The notes under the pieces were generated by a model. It was not told the DNA's origin. It did no database searches and saw only the letters and a list, made by a program, of their open reading frames with translations. From Planococcus citreus (GTDB lineage: Bacteria > Bacillota > Bacilli > Bacillales_A > Planococcaceae): 64,000 nucleotides of DNA. Shown in pieces: positions 8,901-16,647 of this stretch. Every line of letters starts with the position of its first letter. The stretch's first letter is position 1. Position numbers and translations under genes: made by a program. The stretch lies in the NCBI RefSeq assembly GCF_003664125.1, contig NZ_RCCP01000003.1, positions 248,001 through 312,000 of the forward strand, written 5' to 3'.

Positions 8901-9689
8901 GGCTTTGAAGAAAAGCGTGAACTCGAGAAACTGCTCGAAGAATCGCTGTTCGAACGCTTGTATAAAAACTTGCCGGAGACCAACAAGACGATGCTCGCCA
9001 TTCAGTACCGCATGCACGAAGACATCATGAAAACGATCTCGCCGTTCTACAAAGACGAGAATGTCCAATTGCAATGCGGCTTGGCTGATTCAGACAAAGA
9101 ACGCGACCATTTCCTTGAGTCGGCATCCGTCAAACGCCATAACCACTTGATGTGGCTCGATTTGCCGAACGAACCGGCGTATTTCGAGGAGCGCATGAGC
9201 GGCGGGAAAAGCTTATTCAACCCGTCGGAACTTGCAGAAATCAGCCGCCTGCTGGCGGAACTTAACGATGCGGTGGCCGAAGCGAAAGCGGCCGGACGGA
9301 TTCCATCGGATGAGCTGAAAACGGTCGGTGTCATTTCATTCTACGGCGAACAAGTCAAACGGCTGCAGCGCATGATCGACCAGGAAATGCGCTTGCCGCA
9401 TCTACTGATCCGCACCGGCACGGTCGACCGATTCCAAGGCAGCGAAATGGAGATTATCCTCCTGAGCATGGTCCGCAATAACCACAATGACCGCGGCGAT
9501 ATCGGCTTCGCGAAAGATTACCGCCGATTGAACGTCGCGTTGTCGCGCGCCAAGCAATTACTCGTGATGGTCGGCAGTTCCGCGATGTTCACACAGCGTG
9601 CAAAAAAAGAACAGACAAAACGGATGTATCAGCATGTGCTCGATGTGGCCGAACAAAAACAAGGCGTAAAAGTGCTGCAGAAGGGGTGA
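5925..9689 (+). CDS. Very large SF1 (Upf1-like) DNA/RNA helicase with internal coiled coil
   Basis: 1254 residues from the ATG at 5925, behind AGGTGATG; an in-frame ATG at 5835 lacks a good site. A roughly 320-residue N-terminal region of unknown fold precedes Walker A (GPPGTGKTT, about residues 324-332). A charged coiled-coil region of about 450 residues, rich in E, K and Q, is inserted before the Walker B-type motif VIVDEVSKA (about 939-947). GDHHQLPPL, QYRMHE, a TVDRFQGSE motif and YRRLNVALSRAKQLLVMVG (about 1198-1216) complete the SF1B set. Such split helicases occur in nucleic acid surveillance and in some defence genes; no specific system is recognised. A 246-residue partner starts four bases after its stop, so the two are almost certainly co-translated. 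Confidence 0.88.
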   Translation: MATQTKTYQTSIRLTKTASEKMRGFGISERSFFMADKPFQVFLERYPSTADGSLSVALLFSAEQTGRLTNQASGQLAVLHCVFANHQLLVTNVTLRKAYQALGTNWQREESIQFNNSREPVPVAFMNLINRMTPAKERSDYVKKRISSWEGYLKIQEQGMDIPDIKTGYSNLAFSHDFSRITLTGCRMDDKEWKNLRNLSVRLTGIDGDVGSVLKTKNRAIEIELNPYIIKQLREKAHALHKKEVVFSNFAALSQIRRLRQGFTNLEKGLAVNPQLDRLLFEERPNVAPLKEMPKLEFHNRLNEFQQKAVTGAMSAEDLYVIQGPPGTGKTTVISEICLQNAKKGLRTLVASQSNLAVDNALGRLLAHKDIRILRVGRTESIEEDGQKFIEENVGQYWKDHTLKEITAQFEAREIREQEVAHKLKETQQAYAELQPVFEKWKQAVEDKKTAQAKQRELQSSIEPLQNKTRAFELEQRQAKSRKQSIQEKMDALQTAIDKAQSLIDSGHGPEWFEKQQQQTTETIEQLERVRESTQLNEKLSALRREMALIEEKRDEVMAKAKEKQAVLETVESMKKIDSLLDVMNEQQIEEVPAITFSLSKLDMIRDKMAERKKLEAYNTSVTSAIGYVEKLLGGSGIDAAQVKERALLQAESFTSANIDEFLEKLRGVLKNSQHIDSSVLTKALSGLYKRQNDVWRRGAMLKAADVYIEESQRAFGQLKKALYIELEKQRQRYLDLDERGLEQFERQREELSRIEQRVASLFVSIEVPEDIGQAIADHEMQLTQLRKDQSDSVQAAADLEQQQARLLDEQTAFEKAEQRIVEIVAQLAEAVRRQTEKEQELQALETILSTDPEAAYEETAKQLASLSFDVESLKQEQKNFPLLQSVQKQWIGLLESANEHDLDEIRKLYIKHANVIGTTCVASARKDFQDNYPVFDVVIVDEVSKATPPELLLPMLKGKKVILVGDHHQLPPLLGNDTLEETLEEMIKEGSGFEEKRELEKLLEESLFERLYKNLPETNKTMLAIQYRMHEDIMKTISPFYKDENVQLQCGLADSDKERDHFLESASVKRHNHLMWLDLPNEPAYFEERMSGGKSLFNPSELAEISRLLAELNDAVAEAKAAGRIPSDELKTVGVISFYGEQVKRLQRMIDQEMRLPHLLIRTGTVDRFQGSEMEIILLSMVRNNHNDRGDIGFAKDYRRLNVALSRAKQLLVMVGSSAMFTQRAKKEQTKRMYQHVLDVAEQKQGVKVLQKG

Positions 9690-9693
9690 ACAA

Positions 9694-10434
9694 ATGGACA
9701 AACTGAATAACAGGCTGCGTTCGGAAGTGGCGTCGAACAAAGACGTGACGATCGTTAAAGAACTTGCGTGGCATGTCCCGCTAGTTTCCTATGACGTGTC
9801 GTTTGCACGCGTCAAGCGGCTCAAAATGGACATTTTGATGAAGATGCTGCTGCTGGCGTTTCAAGAAGCAGACATCCGCCGCCCTGCAGCGCTTGCTGAG
9901 ATGCTGTTTGTCGAAGAGCTGTTCATCCGCGATTTGATCGATAAAATGCACAGCACGCAGCTAATCCGCCTCGACGCAAAAGGCTACCGGCTGACCGACA
10001 AAGGCCATGGCCATTTGGAAAAAGGCATTTTCGAAGAAGCGATGGAAGACGATGAAGCCATCGTGTCCTTCAGTGCCGTGCACGATAGTTATGGGCTGTT
10101 AGAAGATGTGCTTGAAGAAGGTGGGCAAAACTTACCCTCCTACCGTTACGCACTTAGCCGGAATGCTGATACCGAGCGCATCCATGAGCTGCTGACGGAA
10201 GAAAAAAACAGTGCAGAAGATGGCTATCAAGTGATCGTCTCGGACGTTTCATCTTGTGAAGAACTTGGTACCGAACACATCCCGTGCATCGAGTTTCAAT
10301 TATACGACCAAAAACAGGACCTCTTCTACGCGCGTGTCTGGAATTCCCGGCTTGGCGCATGGGATGGAGTGCTTGAAAAACAGATCGAAGAAAAGGAACT
10401 TGTCGAATGGCGCGAAGCGATGAAAAATGCGTAA
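9694..10434 (+). CDS. Uncharacterised helicase partner with winged-helix-like N-terminal half
   Basis: 246 residues; ATG behind AAGGGGTG, four bases after the helicase stop. I do not recognise a named family. Residues about 40-105 look like a winged helix: ILMKMLLLAFQEADIRRPAALAEMLFVEELFIRDLIDKM, then a short beta hairpin (LIRLDAKGYRLTDKGHGHLEKG), the LT-x-KG pattern being common in wHTH wings. The C-terminal half is acidic and of mixed structure and ends with a stretch rich in E and W. No catalytic motif is seen. Tight linkage implies it acts with the helicase, perhaps as a nucleic acid or partner recognition subunit; this is inference from context. Confidence 0.75.
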   Translation: MDKLNNRLRSEVASNKDVTIVKELAWHVPLVSYDVSFARVKRLKMDILMKMLLLAFQEADIRRPAALAEMLFVEELFIRDLIDKMHSTQLIRLDAKGYRLTDKGHGHLEKGIFEEAMEDDEAIVSFSAVHDSYGLLEDVLEEGGQNLPSYRYALSRNADTERIHELLTEEKNSAEDGYQVIVSDVSSCEELGTEHIPCIEFQLYDQKQDLFYARVWNSRLGAWDGVLEKQIEEKELVEWREAMKNA

Positions 10435-10459
10435 CCTTCCTAAAAAACCGCTTCAAACT

Positions 10460-10487
10460 TTGAATTCCCGGAAAATGGGAGTACAAT
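10460..10487 (+). promoter_or_regulatory. Probable SigA promoter of ltaS
   Basis: TTGAAT, 16-base spacer, TACAAT, about 75 bases upstream of the ltaS start. Confidence 0.6.
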
Positions 10488-10560
10488 AGAGTTTGTTTCT
10501 TTAAAGGCAGGTACGTTAGACTGCTTTCAGATAATCGATGATGAAAAGGTGTAATGCAAA

Positions 10561-12495
10561 ATGAAAAATAAAATGAAAATGAATAGCTACATGCCCTTAT
10601 TTCTCGTGGCAGTTGTCATGTTGTGGGCGAAAACCTATATCTCGCAAAAAACCCAATTTACGCTGGAAGTCGAAGGGGCGCTGCAGGAATTCTTGCTGGC
10701 GATCAACCCTTTAGGCTCGGCGCTGTTATTATTGAGTTTCTCGCTGTTCTTCAAAGGAACTCGGAAATACTGGGCGCTGCTTGTGATTTATCTCGGCATG
10801 TCGATCCTGTTGTATGCCAATGTCGTCTATTACCGGTTTTTCAGTGATTTCATCACGTTGCCGACTTTGTTCCAAACGCAGAACTTCGGCGATTTGGGGG
10901 GCAGTGTCCTGACCTTGATCCAACCGATGGATTTCCTGTTCTTTGTGGACGTCTTGATCCTCGGCGCATGGGTAATTTCCAAGCGGACGGAAAAAGACAT
11001 GCGCATCATCAAAAAGAGAATGGCCTTGCCGATAATTGCGGCGGCTTTGTTGATTTCCCTCTTTAATTTGTCGCTTGCGGAATCGGACCGCCCGGACCTT
11101 TTGACACGCGGCTTTGACCGCGCATACATCGTCAAGTATTTAGGGATGTATAATTACGCCCTATACGACACGGCGGAGACCTTGAAAGCTTCTTCGCAGC
11201 GGGTTATGGCGGACAGCGACGACAATACGGAAGTGTTGAACTACACGAAATCTAATTATGCGAGCCCCAATGAAAAATATTTCGGTGCAGCGGAAGGCAT
11301 GAACGTCGTCTATTTGCACCTCGAATCGTTCCAGACGTTCCTGATGGATTATGAACTGGACGGGGAAGAAGTGACGCCGTTCTTGAATTCGATGATGGAT
11401 GACCCGAATACGATGTACTTCGATAATTTCTTCCATCAGACAGCGCAAGGTAAAACTTCGGACGCTGAATTCATGCTCGAAAACTCCCTATTCGGCTTGC
11501 CGAAAGGATCTGCGTTCATTACGAAAGGGCAGAACACGTATCAATCGGCTCCAGCCATCTTGAAAGATGAAGGTTATACATCGGCTGTGTTCCATGGCAA
11601 TAACGGGACGTTCTGGAACCGCTCTGAAATCTACAAGTCTTTCGGCTACGACCATTTCTTCGATATCGAATCGTATCCGAATACGACCGAAGCGGATATG
11701 GCAGAATACGGCTTGATGGATAAACCGTTCTTCGAGCAGTCGGCACCGATTTTGGAATCGCTGCCGGAACCGTTCTATACGAAATTTATCACCGTGGCGC
11801 ATCATTTCCCTTATAAAATGGACCAGCAACTGGCGACCATCGAAAAAGGGACGACAGGCGATGCGAGCGTCGATAATTATTTCCAGACGGCCCGTTATGC
11901 TGACGAAGCGATCAAGCAATTTTTCGAACAGCTTGAAGCGTCCGGTCTTGCGGACAATACGATGATCGTCATGTACGGCGACCATTACGGCATTTCCGAC
12001 AACCACAACGAGGCGATGTCTGAGGTATTGTCAAAAGACATCACGCCGGTAGAGAACGCCAAGCTTCAGCGCGTGCCGTTGTTCATCCACGTACCGGGCA
12101 TGGAAGGCGGCATCAACGACACATATGGCGGCCAGATTGACCTGCTGCCAACAGTGATGCATCTGCTCGGTGTGGAAACGCAGAAGTACGTGCATTTCGG
12201 TACCGATCTATTGTCGGAAGAACATGAAGAACTCGTCATGTTCCGCAATGGCGATTATGTCAGCCCCGATGTCTATTCCATCGGCGAAGCGTTCTACGAT
12301 CCCGAAACCGGCTTGCCGCTTGAAGAACAACAGCTCGAACAAGCCGAGACCTTGAAGCAGCACGGTAGATACGAATTGCAGTTGTCGGACCAAGTGGTCA
12401 ACGGCGACTTGTTGAGATTCTATACGCCGAACGACTTCACGCCAGTCGACCCGTCGGATTATTACTACCAATCCTCGACAGATATAAATCAATAA
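10561..12495 (+). CDS. ltaS: Lipoteichoic acid synthase (polyglycerol-phosphate polymerase)
   Basis: 644 residues, the usual LtaS length. Five N-terminal membrane helices (about 10-200) anchor an extracellular sulfatase-fold domain. The catalytic set is intact and nearly co-linear with Staphylococcus aureus LtaS: Glu255 in LHLESF, nucleophile Thr299 in GKTSDAEF, and Asp474-His475 in YGDHYG. The enzyme transfers glycerol phosphate from phosphatidylglycerol to a glycolipid anchor on the outer membrane face. Bacillales often carry several paralogues (LtaS, YfnI, YqgS), so the exact paralogue is not decided here. It has its own SigA-like promoter and terminator and is monocistronic. Confidence 0.95.
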   Translation: MKNKMKMNSYMPLFLVAVVMLWAKTYISQKTQFTLEVEGALQEFLLAINPLGSALLLLSFSLFFKGTRKYWALLVIYLGMSILLYANVVYYRFFSDFITLPTLFQTQNFGDLGGSVLTLIQPMDFLFFVDVLILGAWVISKRTEKDMRIIKKRMALPIIAAALLISLFNLSLAESDRPDLLTRGFDRAYIVKYLGMYNYALYDTAETLKASSQRVMADSDDNTEVLNYTKSNYASPNEKYFGAAEGMNVVYLHLESFQTFLMDYELDGEEVTPFLNSMMDDPNTMYFDNFFHQTAQGKTSDAEFMLENSLFGLPKGSAFITKGQNTYQSAPAILKDEGYTSAVFHGNNGTFWNRSEIYKSFGYDHFFDIESYPNTTEADMAEYGLMDKPFFEQSAPILESLPEPFYTKFITVAHHFPYKMDQQLATIEKGTTGDASVDNYFQTARYADEAIKQFFEQLEASGLADNTMIVMYGDHYGISDNHNEAMSEVLSKDITPVENAKLQRVPLFIHVPGMEGGINDTYGGQIDLLPTVMHLLGVETQKYVHFGTDLLSEEHEELVMFRNGDYVSPDVYSIGEAFYDPETGLPLEEQQLEQAETLKQHGRYELQLSDQVVNGDLLRFYTPNDFTPVDPSDYYYQSSTDINQ

Positions 12496-12501
12496 GAACA
12501 G

Positions 12502-12546
12502 AAGATGCCCGCGGACCAGAGCTTTGGTTCACGGGCATCTTTTTCT
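12502..12546 (+). terminator. Intrinsic terminator after ltaS
   Basis: AGATGCCCGCGGACCA pairs with TGGTTCACGGGCATCT, then a T run. Confidence 0.93.
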
Positions 12547-12573
12547 ATGGAATGATATTTCTGAGTTGTTGTA

Positions 12574-12602
12574 TTGGCAAATGGGGTCAAACGGGCGATA
12601 AT
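12574..12602 (+). promoter_or_regulatory. Probable SigA promoter of the DUF998 gene
   Basis: TTGGCA, 17-base spacer, GATAAT, 48 bases before the ATG at 12650. Confidence 0.55.
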
Positions 12603-12649
12603 GGCAATAATTCATATGGACGGAAAAACCTGAAAAGGAGCTGTTCAGC

Positions 12650-13264
12650 ATGGCACAGAAACTGACGATTTTCGGAGCAATCGCTGTGTTTTTATACGTT
12701 CTCCATGTTCTCCTGGGAGGTTGGTTATGGGAAGGCTACAGCCATCTTCATCAGCCAATTAGCGATTTGACGGCTCAAGGGGCACCGGACCGGGGAATGC
12801 TGACAGTTATTACGGTTTTATACGGCATTTGTTCGATTAGCTTTGCTGGTAGTGCTTATCTTGTTTTTCGACGATTTGCTCCAAAGCTGGTGCGCGTAGG
12901 AATGCTGATTTTCCTAGCGATGCATCTAGTATCCATTAGCTACGGCTTGTTTCCACAAGATGCGGCAGGGGCGCCGATGACATTTATCGGCGTCATGCAT
13001 TTGGTAGTCACCGCCTTGATTGTTCCCTTAACGATTCTTGCGCCGCTTTTGGTCGGCATCGGGCTTCGGAAAGACGCGAATTTCAAAAGGTATGGGAATT
13101 ATTCCCTGGCTACAGGCATCTTCATCCTGATTGCCGGCGGGACGACCGCGGTTTTCTTCGCACAAGGCTGGCCGTATTTCGGATTGGTCGAACGACTCAA
13201 TATCGGTGCGCTGCAACTTTGGATGCTTGTTACTTCTCTTATGCTTTTTACTATGAAAGAATAA
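12650..13264 (+). CDS. DUF998 family integral membrane protein
   Basis: 204 residues; ATG behind AAAAGGAGC. Six hydrophobic segments are visible (about 5-25, 48-72, 78-100, 105-130, 142-165, 180-202), with the family-typical first loop YSHLHQPISDLTAQGAPDRG between helices 1 and 2. DUF998 proteins are small multi-pass membrane proteins without an assigned activity. Followed at 39 bases by a small zinc-ribbon gene in the same direction, with no terminator between them, so the two may be co-transcribed. Confidence 0.85.
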   Translation: MAQKLTIFGAIAVFLYVLHVLLGGWLWEGYSHLHQPISDLTAQGAPDRGMLTVITVLYGICSISFAGSAYLVFRRFAPKLVRVGMLIFLAMHLVSISYGLFPQDAAGAPMTFIGVMHLVVTALIVPLTILAPLLVGIGLRKDANFKRYGNYSLATGIFILIAGGTTAVFFAQGWPYFGLVERLNIGALQLWMLVTSLMLFTMKE

Positions 13265-13303
13265 GATTAAGCTGAATCCCGTCATCAAAGGAGTCGACAT
13301 CTT

Positions 13304-13456
13304 ATGTTTTCACTATTTAAAAAGAAATGCGCAGTGTGCAAACAGAAAGCGCGTGAACCGCGAAAGTATTTTGATGACCACAACGAGCCGGTTGTCGTCT
13401 GTGCCCAGTGCGTTCTATATGCAGAAAGGCGTGCATTTCGGAAACGCAGCGCTTAA
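13304..13456 (+). CDS. Small zinc-ribbon protein (50 aa)
   Basis: A 50-codon frame starts with ATG nine bases after AAAGGAG. It encodes a basic peptide with two CxxC knuckles, CAVC near residue 7 and CAQC near residue 32, spaced to bind one zinc ion, and a basic tail (RRAFRKRSA). No named family is recognised; such ribbons commonly bind nucleic acid or ribosomal partners. A terminator follows five bases after the stop, showing that this is the last gene of the unit. Confidence 0.75.
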   Translation: MFSLFKKKCAVCKQKAREPRKYFDDHNEPVVVCAQCVLYAERRAFRKRSA

Positions 13457-13460
13457 ACAG

Positions 13461-13491
13461 AAACCTGCCATACAAAGCGGCAGGTTTTTTC
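13461..13491 (+). terminator. Intrinsic terminator after the small zinc-ribbon gene
   Basis: AACCTGCC pairs with GGCAGGTT followed by TTTT. Confidence 0.9.
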
Positions 13492-13552
13492 TGTCAACAT
13501 AGTTTTGTGACGCTATAATCAAATGAAACCGTGTATACGGAAGGGGAAACTC

Positions 13553-14488
13553 ATGAACCATAAAATTGAACTCAAATCCGAAAACCTCCATTCTTCATTC
13601 AATAAAGATTATGCACCGATTTTGTCGATTCAATCAGGCGATACCATCGAAGCCAAGACGCCGGATATCCAGTGGGGCTATTCGGCTCATGCAGGCGAAG
13701 AGCGGGTGATCTACAGCTCGCGTGAGAACGAAGAAACGCTTGGCCATCCACTGATTGGGCCGATTGCGGTCGAAGGCGCGAAGCCCGGAATGGTGCTCGA
13801 AGTGCGCATCGACGAAAATAGGCCGGGCTGGTACGGGCGCAATTGGGCTGGCGGCACACCGGCTTGGCAAAACGAGAAACTCGGCATTGCAAATAGCGAA
13901 CGCCTGCAAGTGGACTGGACACTGGACCGGGAGCAAATGACCGGAAAATGCACCTTATCCGGCAAGGAATTCAGCGTTGCCTTGTCGCCGTTTCTCGGGC
14001 TCATCGGCCTTTCGCCAGGAGAGGTGGGCACGCATCGTACATCACCACCGTACCGAACAGGCGGCAATATCGACTGCAAGGAACTGGTCCGAGGCAGCTC
14101 GTTGTTTTTGCCGGTTGAAGTCGAAGGAGCACTATTGTCGTTCGGCGATGGGCATGCTGTGCAAGGAGACGGAGAGAATTCGGGGACGGCGATCGAATGC
14201 CCGATGGATCATGTCCAGTTGACGGTTGTGCTGCACGAAGACATGGAACTTCATATGCCGAAAGCGAAGACGCCTGCGGGCTGGGTGACGTTCGGCTTTG
14301 ATGAAGACTTGAACGAAGCGGCTGCAACCGCGCTTGATGAAATGGTCGGTTTGATCCAACAGTTTCATTCACTATCGAAAACGGAAGCGACCGCGCTCGC
14401 GAGTGTCGCTGTCGACTTGCACGTCACACAGATCGTCAACGGCGTCAAAGGGGTACACGCCATTTTGCCGCACGGGGCGATACGCTAA
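13553..14488 (+). CDS. Acetamidase/formamidase family protein
   Basis: 311 residues from the ATG at 13553 (AAGGGGAAAC upstream). It matches the FmdA/AmdA family: an N-terminal beta-rich half with the DTIEAKTPD and GHPLIGPIAVEGAKPGMVLEVRI motifs, GEVGTHRTSPPYRTGGNID in the middle and the GDGHAVQGDGE block that is characteristic of the catalytic region. Members hydrolyse formamide or acetamide to ammonia and the acid; substrate specificity of Bacillales homologues is not settled. A TATAAT at 13515-13520 is a possible -10. It is monocistronic and faces the ABC operon over a shared strong terminator. Confidence 0.9.
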   Translation: MNHKIELKSENLHSSFNKDYAPILSIQSGDTIEAKTPDIQWGYSAHAGEERVIYSSRENEETLGHPLIGPIAVEGAKPGMVLEVRIDENRPGWYGRNWAGGTPAWQNEKLGIANSERLQVDWTLDREQMTGKCTLSGKEFSVALSPFLGLIGLSPGEVGTHRTSPPYRTGGNIDCKELVRGSSLFLPVEVEGALLSFGDGHAVQGDGENSGTAIECPMDHVQLTVVLHEDMELHMPKAKTPAGWVTFGFDEDLNEAAATALDEMVGLIQQFHSLSKTEATALASVAVDLHVTQIVNGVKGVHAILPHGAIR

Positions 14489-14496
14489 GTATTAAT

Positions 14497-14546
14497 AAAA
14501 AAGCTGTTCCAGAGATGATTGACATCGTCTCTGGAACAGCTTTTTT
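14497..14546. terminator. Strong bidirectional terminator
   Basis: AAAAAAGCTGTTCCAGAGA is the exact reverse complement of TCTCTGGAACAGCTTTTTT; it serves the acetamidase gene and the convergent ABC operon. Confidence 0.96.
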
Positions 14547-14552
14547 GAGTAC

Positions 14553-15263
14553 TTACATTTTAATCGGCACGCGCTTCGTCAGCAATCGCATCAAGGAAAA
14601 CAAAACCAAAATCATTGTCGACGATCCGAGCGCGGTCAGCCAGAAATCCACTTCGAGCGGATGATAAGTCATCCATCCGACCACGTTGCTCGCAGGCTTC
14701 CATAGATAATCATTCAGGCCGAAGACGACGAACGACAAGGCGATAAAGGCGAAACCGGCGATCCAGCCAAAGCGGTAATAGCCGATGCTGATGAGCCAGC
14801 CGGCTAAAAAGAAAGTCAAAGCGTTTAGGAACAGCGCAATCGCAGCAGCAACCCAACCGCCTGTTGTCTCGAAAGCAGAGGCCGTATCCAACTCGACAGG
14901 CAATGAGATCGTTTCAGCAAGCAAATGTTGAAGCCCATTGACGATGAGTGGCACGAGCGTCGCGAATAATGCCAGTCCGGTGGCGGCAAGCGCAGTGCCG
15001 ATATAAGAATCCCGGCGGCTGATGCCTTGTTGGATATGCCGGCTCATGAATACATAGGCCGCCATGATGCCGACAACTAGCATGAAAATGTTCACAGAAT
15101 ACTGGGCGAAGATGAAGAAGCCTTCTATTTGGTTGGTGCTTCCATTCAGCCAAAATACTCTTACCAAATGGATCGTGAAAAGGATGGAGAAGAACCACAA
15201 ACTCCATTTGAACATATCGGAAAAGACCGCGGCTGCAACTTTCTTATAGCGTGCAGAAATCAT
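14553..15263 (-). CDS. ABC transporter permease of the ytrA-type operon
   Basis: 236 residues with six predicted membrane helices and no soluble domain. It starts one base after the stop of the ATPase gene and ends the operon before a strong terminator, so it is the membrane partner of that ATPase. The order GntR repressor, ATPase, permease is the YtrA/YtrB organisation found across Bacillales, where such exporters respond to cell-wall-active compounds. Helix loops contain RHIQQGISRRDSYIG, the cytosolic segment usually found after helix 2 in this family. Substrate unknown. Confidence 0.85.
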   Translation of the reverse strand: MISARYKKVAAAVFSDMFKWSLWFFSILFTIHLVRVFWLNGSTNQIEGFFIFAQYSVNIFMLVVGIMAAYVFMSRHIQQGISRRDSYIGTALAATGLALFATLVPLIVNGLQHLLAETISLPVELDTASAFETTGGWVAAAIALFLNALTFFLAGWLISIGYYRFGWIAGFAFIALSFVVFGLNDYLWKPASNVVGWMTYHPLEVDFWLTALGSSTMILVLFSLMRLLTKRVPIKM

Positions 15264-15264
15264 G

Positions 15265-16140
15265 TTAACTCGCCTCCTCGGTTAAGTGGATGAATAGATC
15301 TTGAAGCGCAACTGGCCCGATTTCGAGTCCCATGGTATGGGCTTCTTGGCGTTTCAATTCGTCGAGTTCCCCGTAGATCATCACGGATTTCGTGCCGCCG
15401 AGTTGCTGTGCGTTCAATTGCTTCATATCTGCCGTGAACGCATCGACATCACTTGCTGCGCCGGTCACCGATGCCCCCCGTGCTTCGAGTGTTTCAAAAG
15501 GTTCATTCAATACAAGCTGGCCTTGGTCGATGATGACGACACGGTCGAACAAATAATCCATCTCCGACACTAAATGGGTCGATAGGATAAACGTTCGCGG
15601 ATGTTCTTCCTGGTCCTTCAAGATCTCTTTATAGAAGATCTCGCGTGCCGGCGCGTCCATGCCGAGATAGGCTTCATCGAAAATCGTGATGGGTGCGCGG
15701 CTGGCGAGGCCGATGACGACATTCAGCGCCGACTGCATGCCTTTCGATAATTTATTGACGGATTTATCGATGGGCAACTTGAAACGCTTGATCAAATGCT
15801 CCGCATAATCCATGTCGAAATGAGGGCGGTAATGGGAAGCAAGTGCGATCAATTTCTTCGCTTTCTCGGTTTCTTCCTTGTAGTCCTTATCGTAGACGAA
15901 CGCCACTTGTTCCATTTTCTCCGGATTTTCGAACACCGGGGAGCCGTCGACGAGCACTTTGCCAGACGTAGGTACGCGGAAAGCAGCAATCAACGACAAT
16001 AGAGAAGTCTTGCCTGCACCGTTTCGTCCAATTAAGCCATGGATTTTCCCGGCTTCGAGTGTGAGCGATACGTCTTTCAAAGCTTCAAATTTCTTGAATT
16101 TCAATGTTACGTGATCGAGCTGGACTGAAGCTGCCATCAT
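15265..16140 (-). CDS. ABC transporter ATP-binding protein (YtrB-like)
   Basis: 291 residues. Walker A is GLIGRNGAGKTSLLSL (about 36-50), the signature is LSKGMQSALN, Walker B is ITIFDEAYLGMD, and the switch histidine is in FILSTHL. The alternative signature LSKGMQ rather than LSGGQ is common in drug and antibiotic export ATPases. Its ATG overlaps the stop of the upstream GntR gene by four bases, implying translational coupling. The C-terminal 60 residues form an extra domain after the nucleotide-binding fold. Confidence 0.92.
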   Translation of the reverse strand: MMAASVQLDHVTLKFKKFEALKDVSLTLEAGKIHGLIGRNGAGKTSLLSLIAAFRVPTSGKVLVDGSPVFENPEKMEQVAFVYDKDYKEETEKAKKLIALASHYRPHFDMDYAEHLIKRFKLPIDKSVNKLSKGMQSALNVVIGLASRAPITIFDEAYLGMDAPAREIFYKEILKDQEEHPRTFILSTHLVSEMDYLFDRVVIIDQGQLVLNEPFETLEARGASVTGAASDVDAFTADMKQLNAQQLGGTKSVMIYGELDELKRQEAHTMGLEIGPVALQDLFIHLTEEAS

Positions 16141-16511
16141 GCATCACGCCCTTTCGTGGATTTGATCAATTCGATGATTTCCTGTTCGGTGATGCCGAGC
16201 TTTTCCGCTTCCTGCACCAGGCGGGTGACGTAATTGTCGACAAATGCCTTTTTTCGCTGCTGGACTAAAGTGTTCTTTGCGCCTTCTGCTACAAACATGC
16301 CGATCCCTCGCTTTTTATAAAGTATTCCTTCATCGACGAGCTGGGTGATGCCTTTTGACACGGTGGCGTGATTAATCTTGTAGAAATTGACCAATTGGTT
16401 GGTGGATGGGGCTTGGTCGCCTTCTTTCAATTGATCGTTGACGATTTGGTCTTCGATTAATTCGCGGATCTGTAGGAACAATGGCTTTGTCGGATCGGAT
16501 GGGTTGATCAT
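16137..16511 (-). CDS. GntR family transcriptional regulator, YtrA subfamily
   Basis: 124 residues, the short YtrA form with a winged-helix N-terminal domain and only a small helical dimerisation tail. The wHTH contains PSTNQLVNFYKINHATVSKGITQLVDEGILYKKRGIGMFV, typical of the subfamily. The start has AGGAGGTG upstream. YtrA-type proteins repress their own operon, and a near-perfect 26-bp palindrome overlaps the promoter just upstream, so autoregulation of this repressor-ATPase-permease operon is strongly suggested. Confidence 0.93.
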   Translation of the reverse strand: MINPSDPTKPLFLQIRELIEDQIVNDQLKEGDQAPSTNQLVNFYKINHATVSKGITQLVDEGILYKKRGIGMFVAEGAKNTLVQQRKKAFVDNYVTRLVQEAEKLGITEQEIIELIKSTKGRDA

Positions 16512-16541
16512 GAATACACCTCCTAGGTTGGCTTGGTTTAA

Positions 16542-16592
16542 TGGTTATATACTTATGTGTATAACCATATAACGAAAGATGTTTTTTGTCAA
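16542..16592 (-). promoter_or_regulatory. Promoter and YtrA-type operator of the GntR/ABC operon
   Basis: On the minus strand TTGACA (16587-16592), 17-base spacer and TATGGT (16564-16569) form a promoter. It overlaps a palindrome at 16542-16567 with arms GGTTATATAC and GTGTATAACC (one mismatch) around TTAT. The position across and just downstream of the -10 is right for repression. Confidence 0.8.
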
Positions 16593-16647
16593 TTAAGTTG
16601 TCAGAAAAATTTAGGCGAAAAAAAAGAAGCCGCTGGAATCGCGGCTT

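Noticed and set aside
5925-10434. Assignment of the helicase pair to a named anti-phage system (Zorya, Hachiman, Gabija or similar)
   Set aside because: None of the accompanying genes of those systems is present and domain order differs; kept only as an uncharacterised pair.
11488-12006. Antisense frame in ltaS
   Set aside because: Composition is the reverse-strand shadow of the sulfatase domain; the ltaS catalytic residues show the plus strand is coding.
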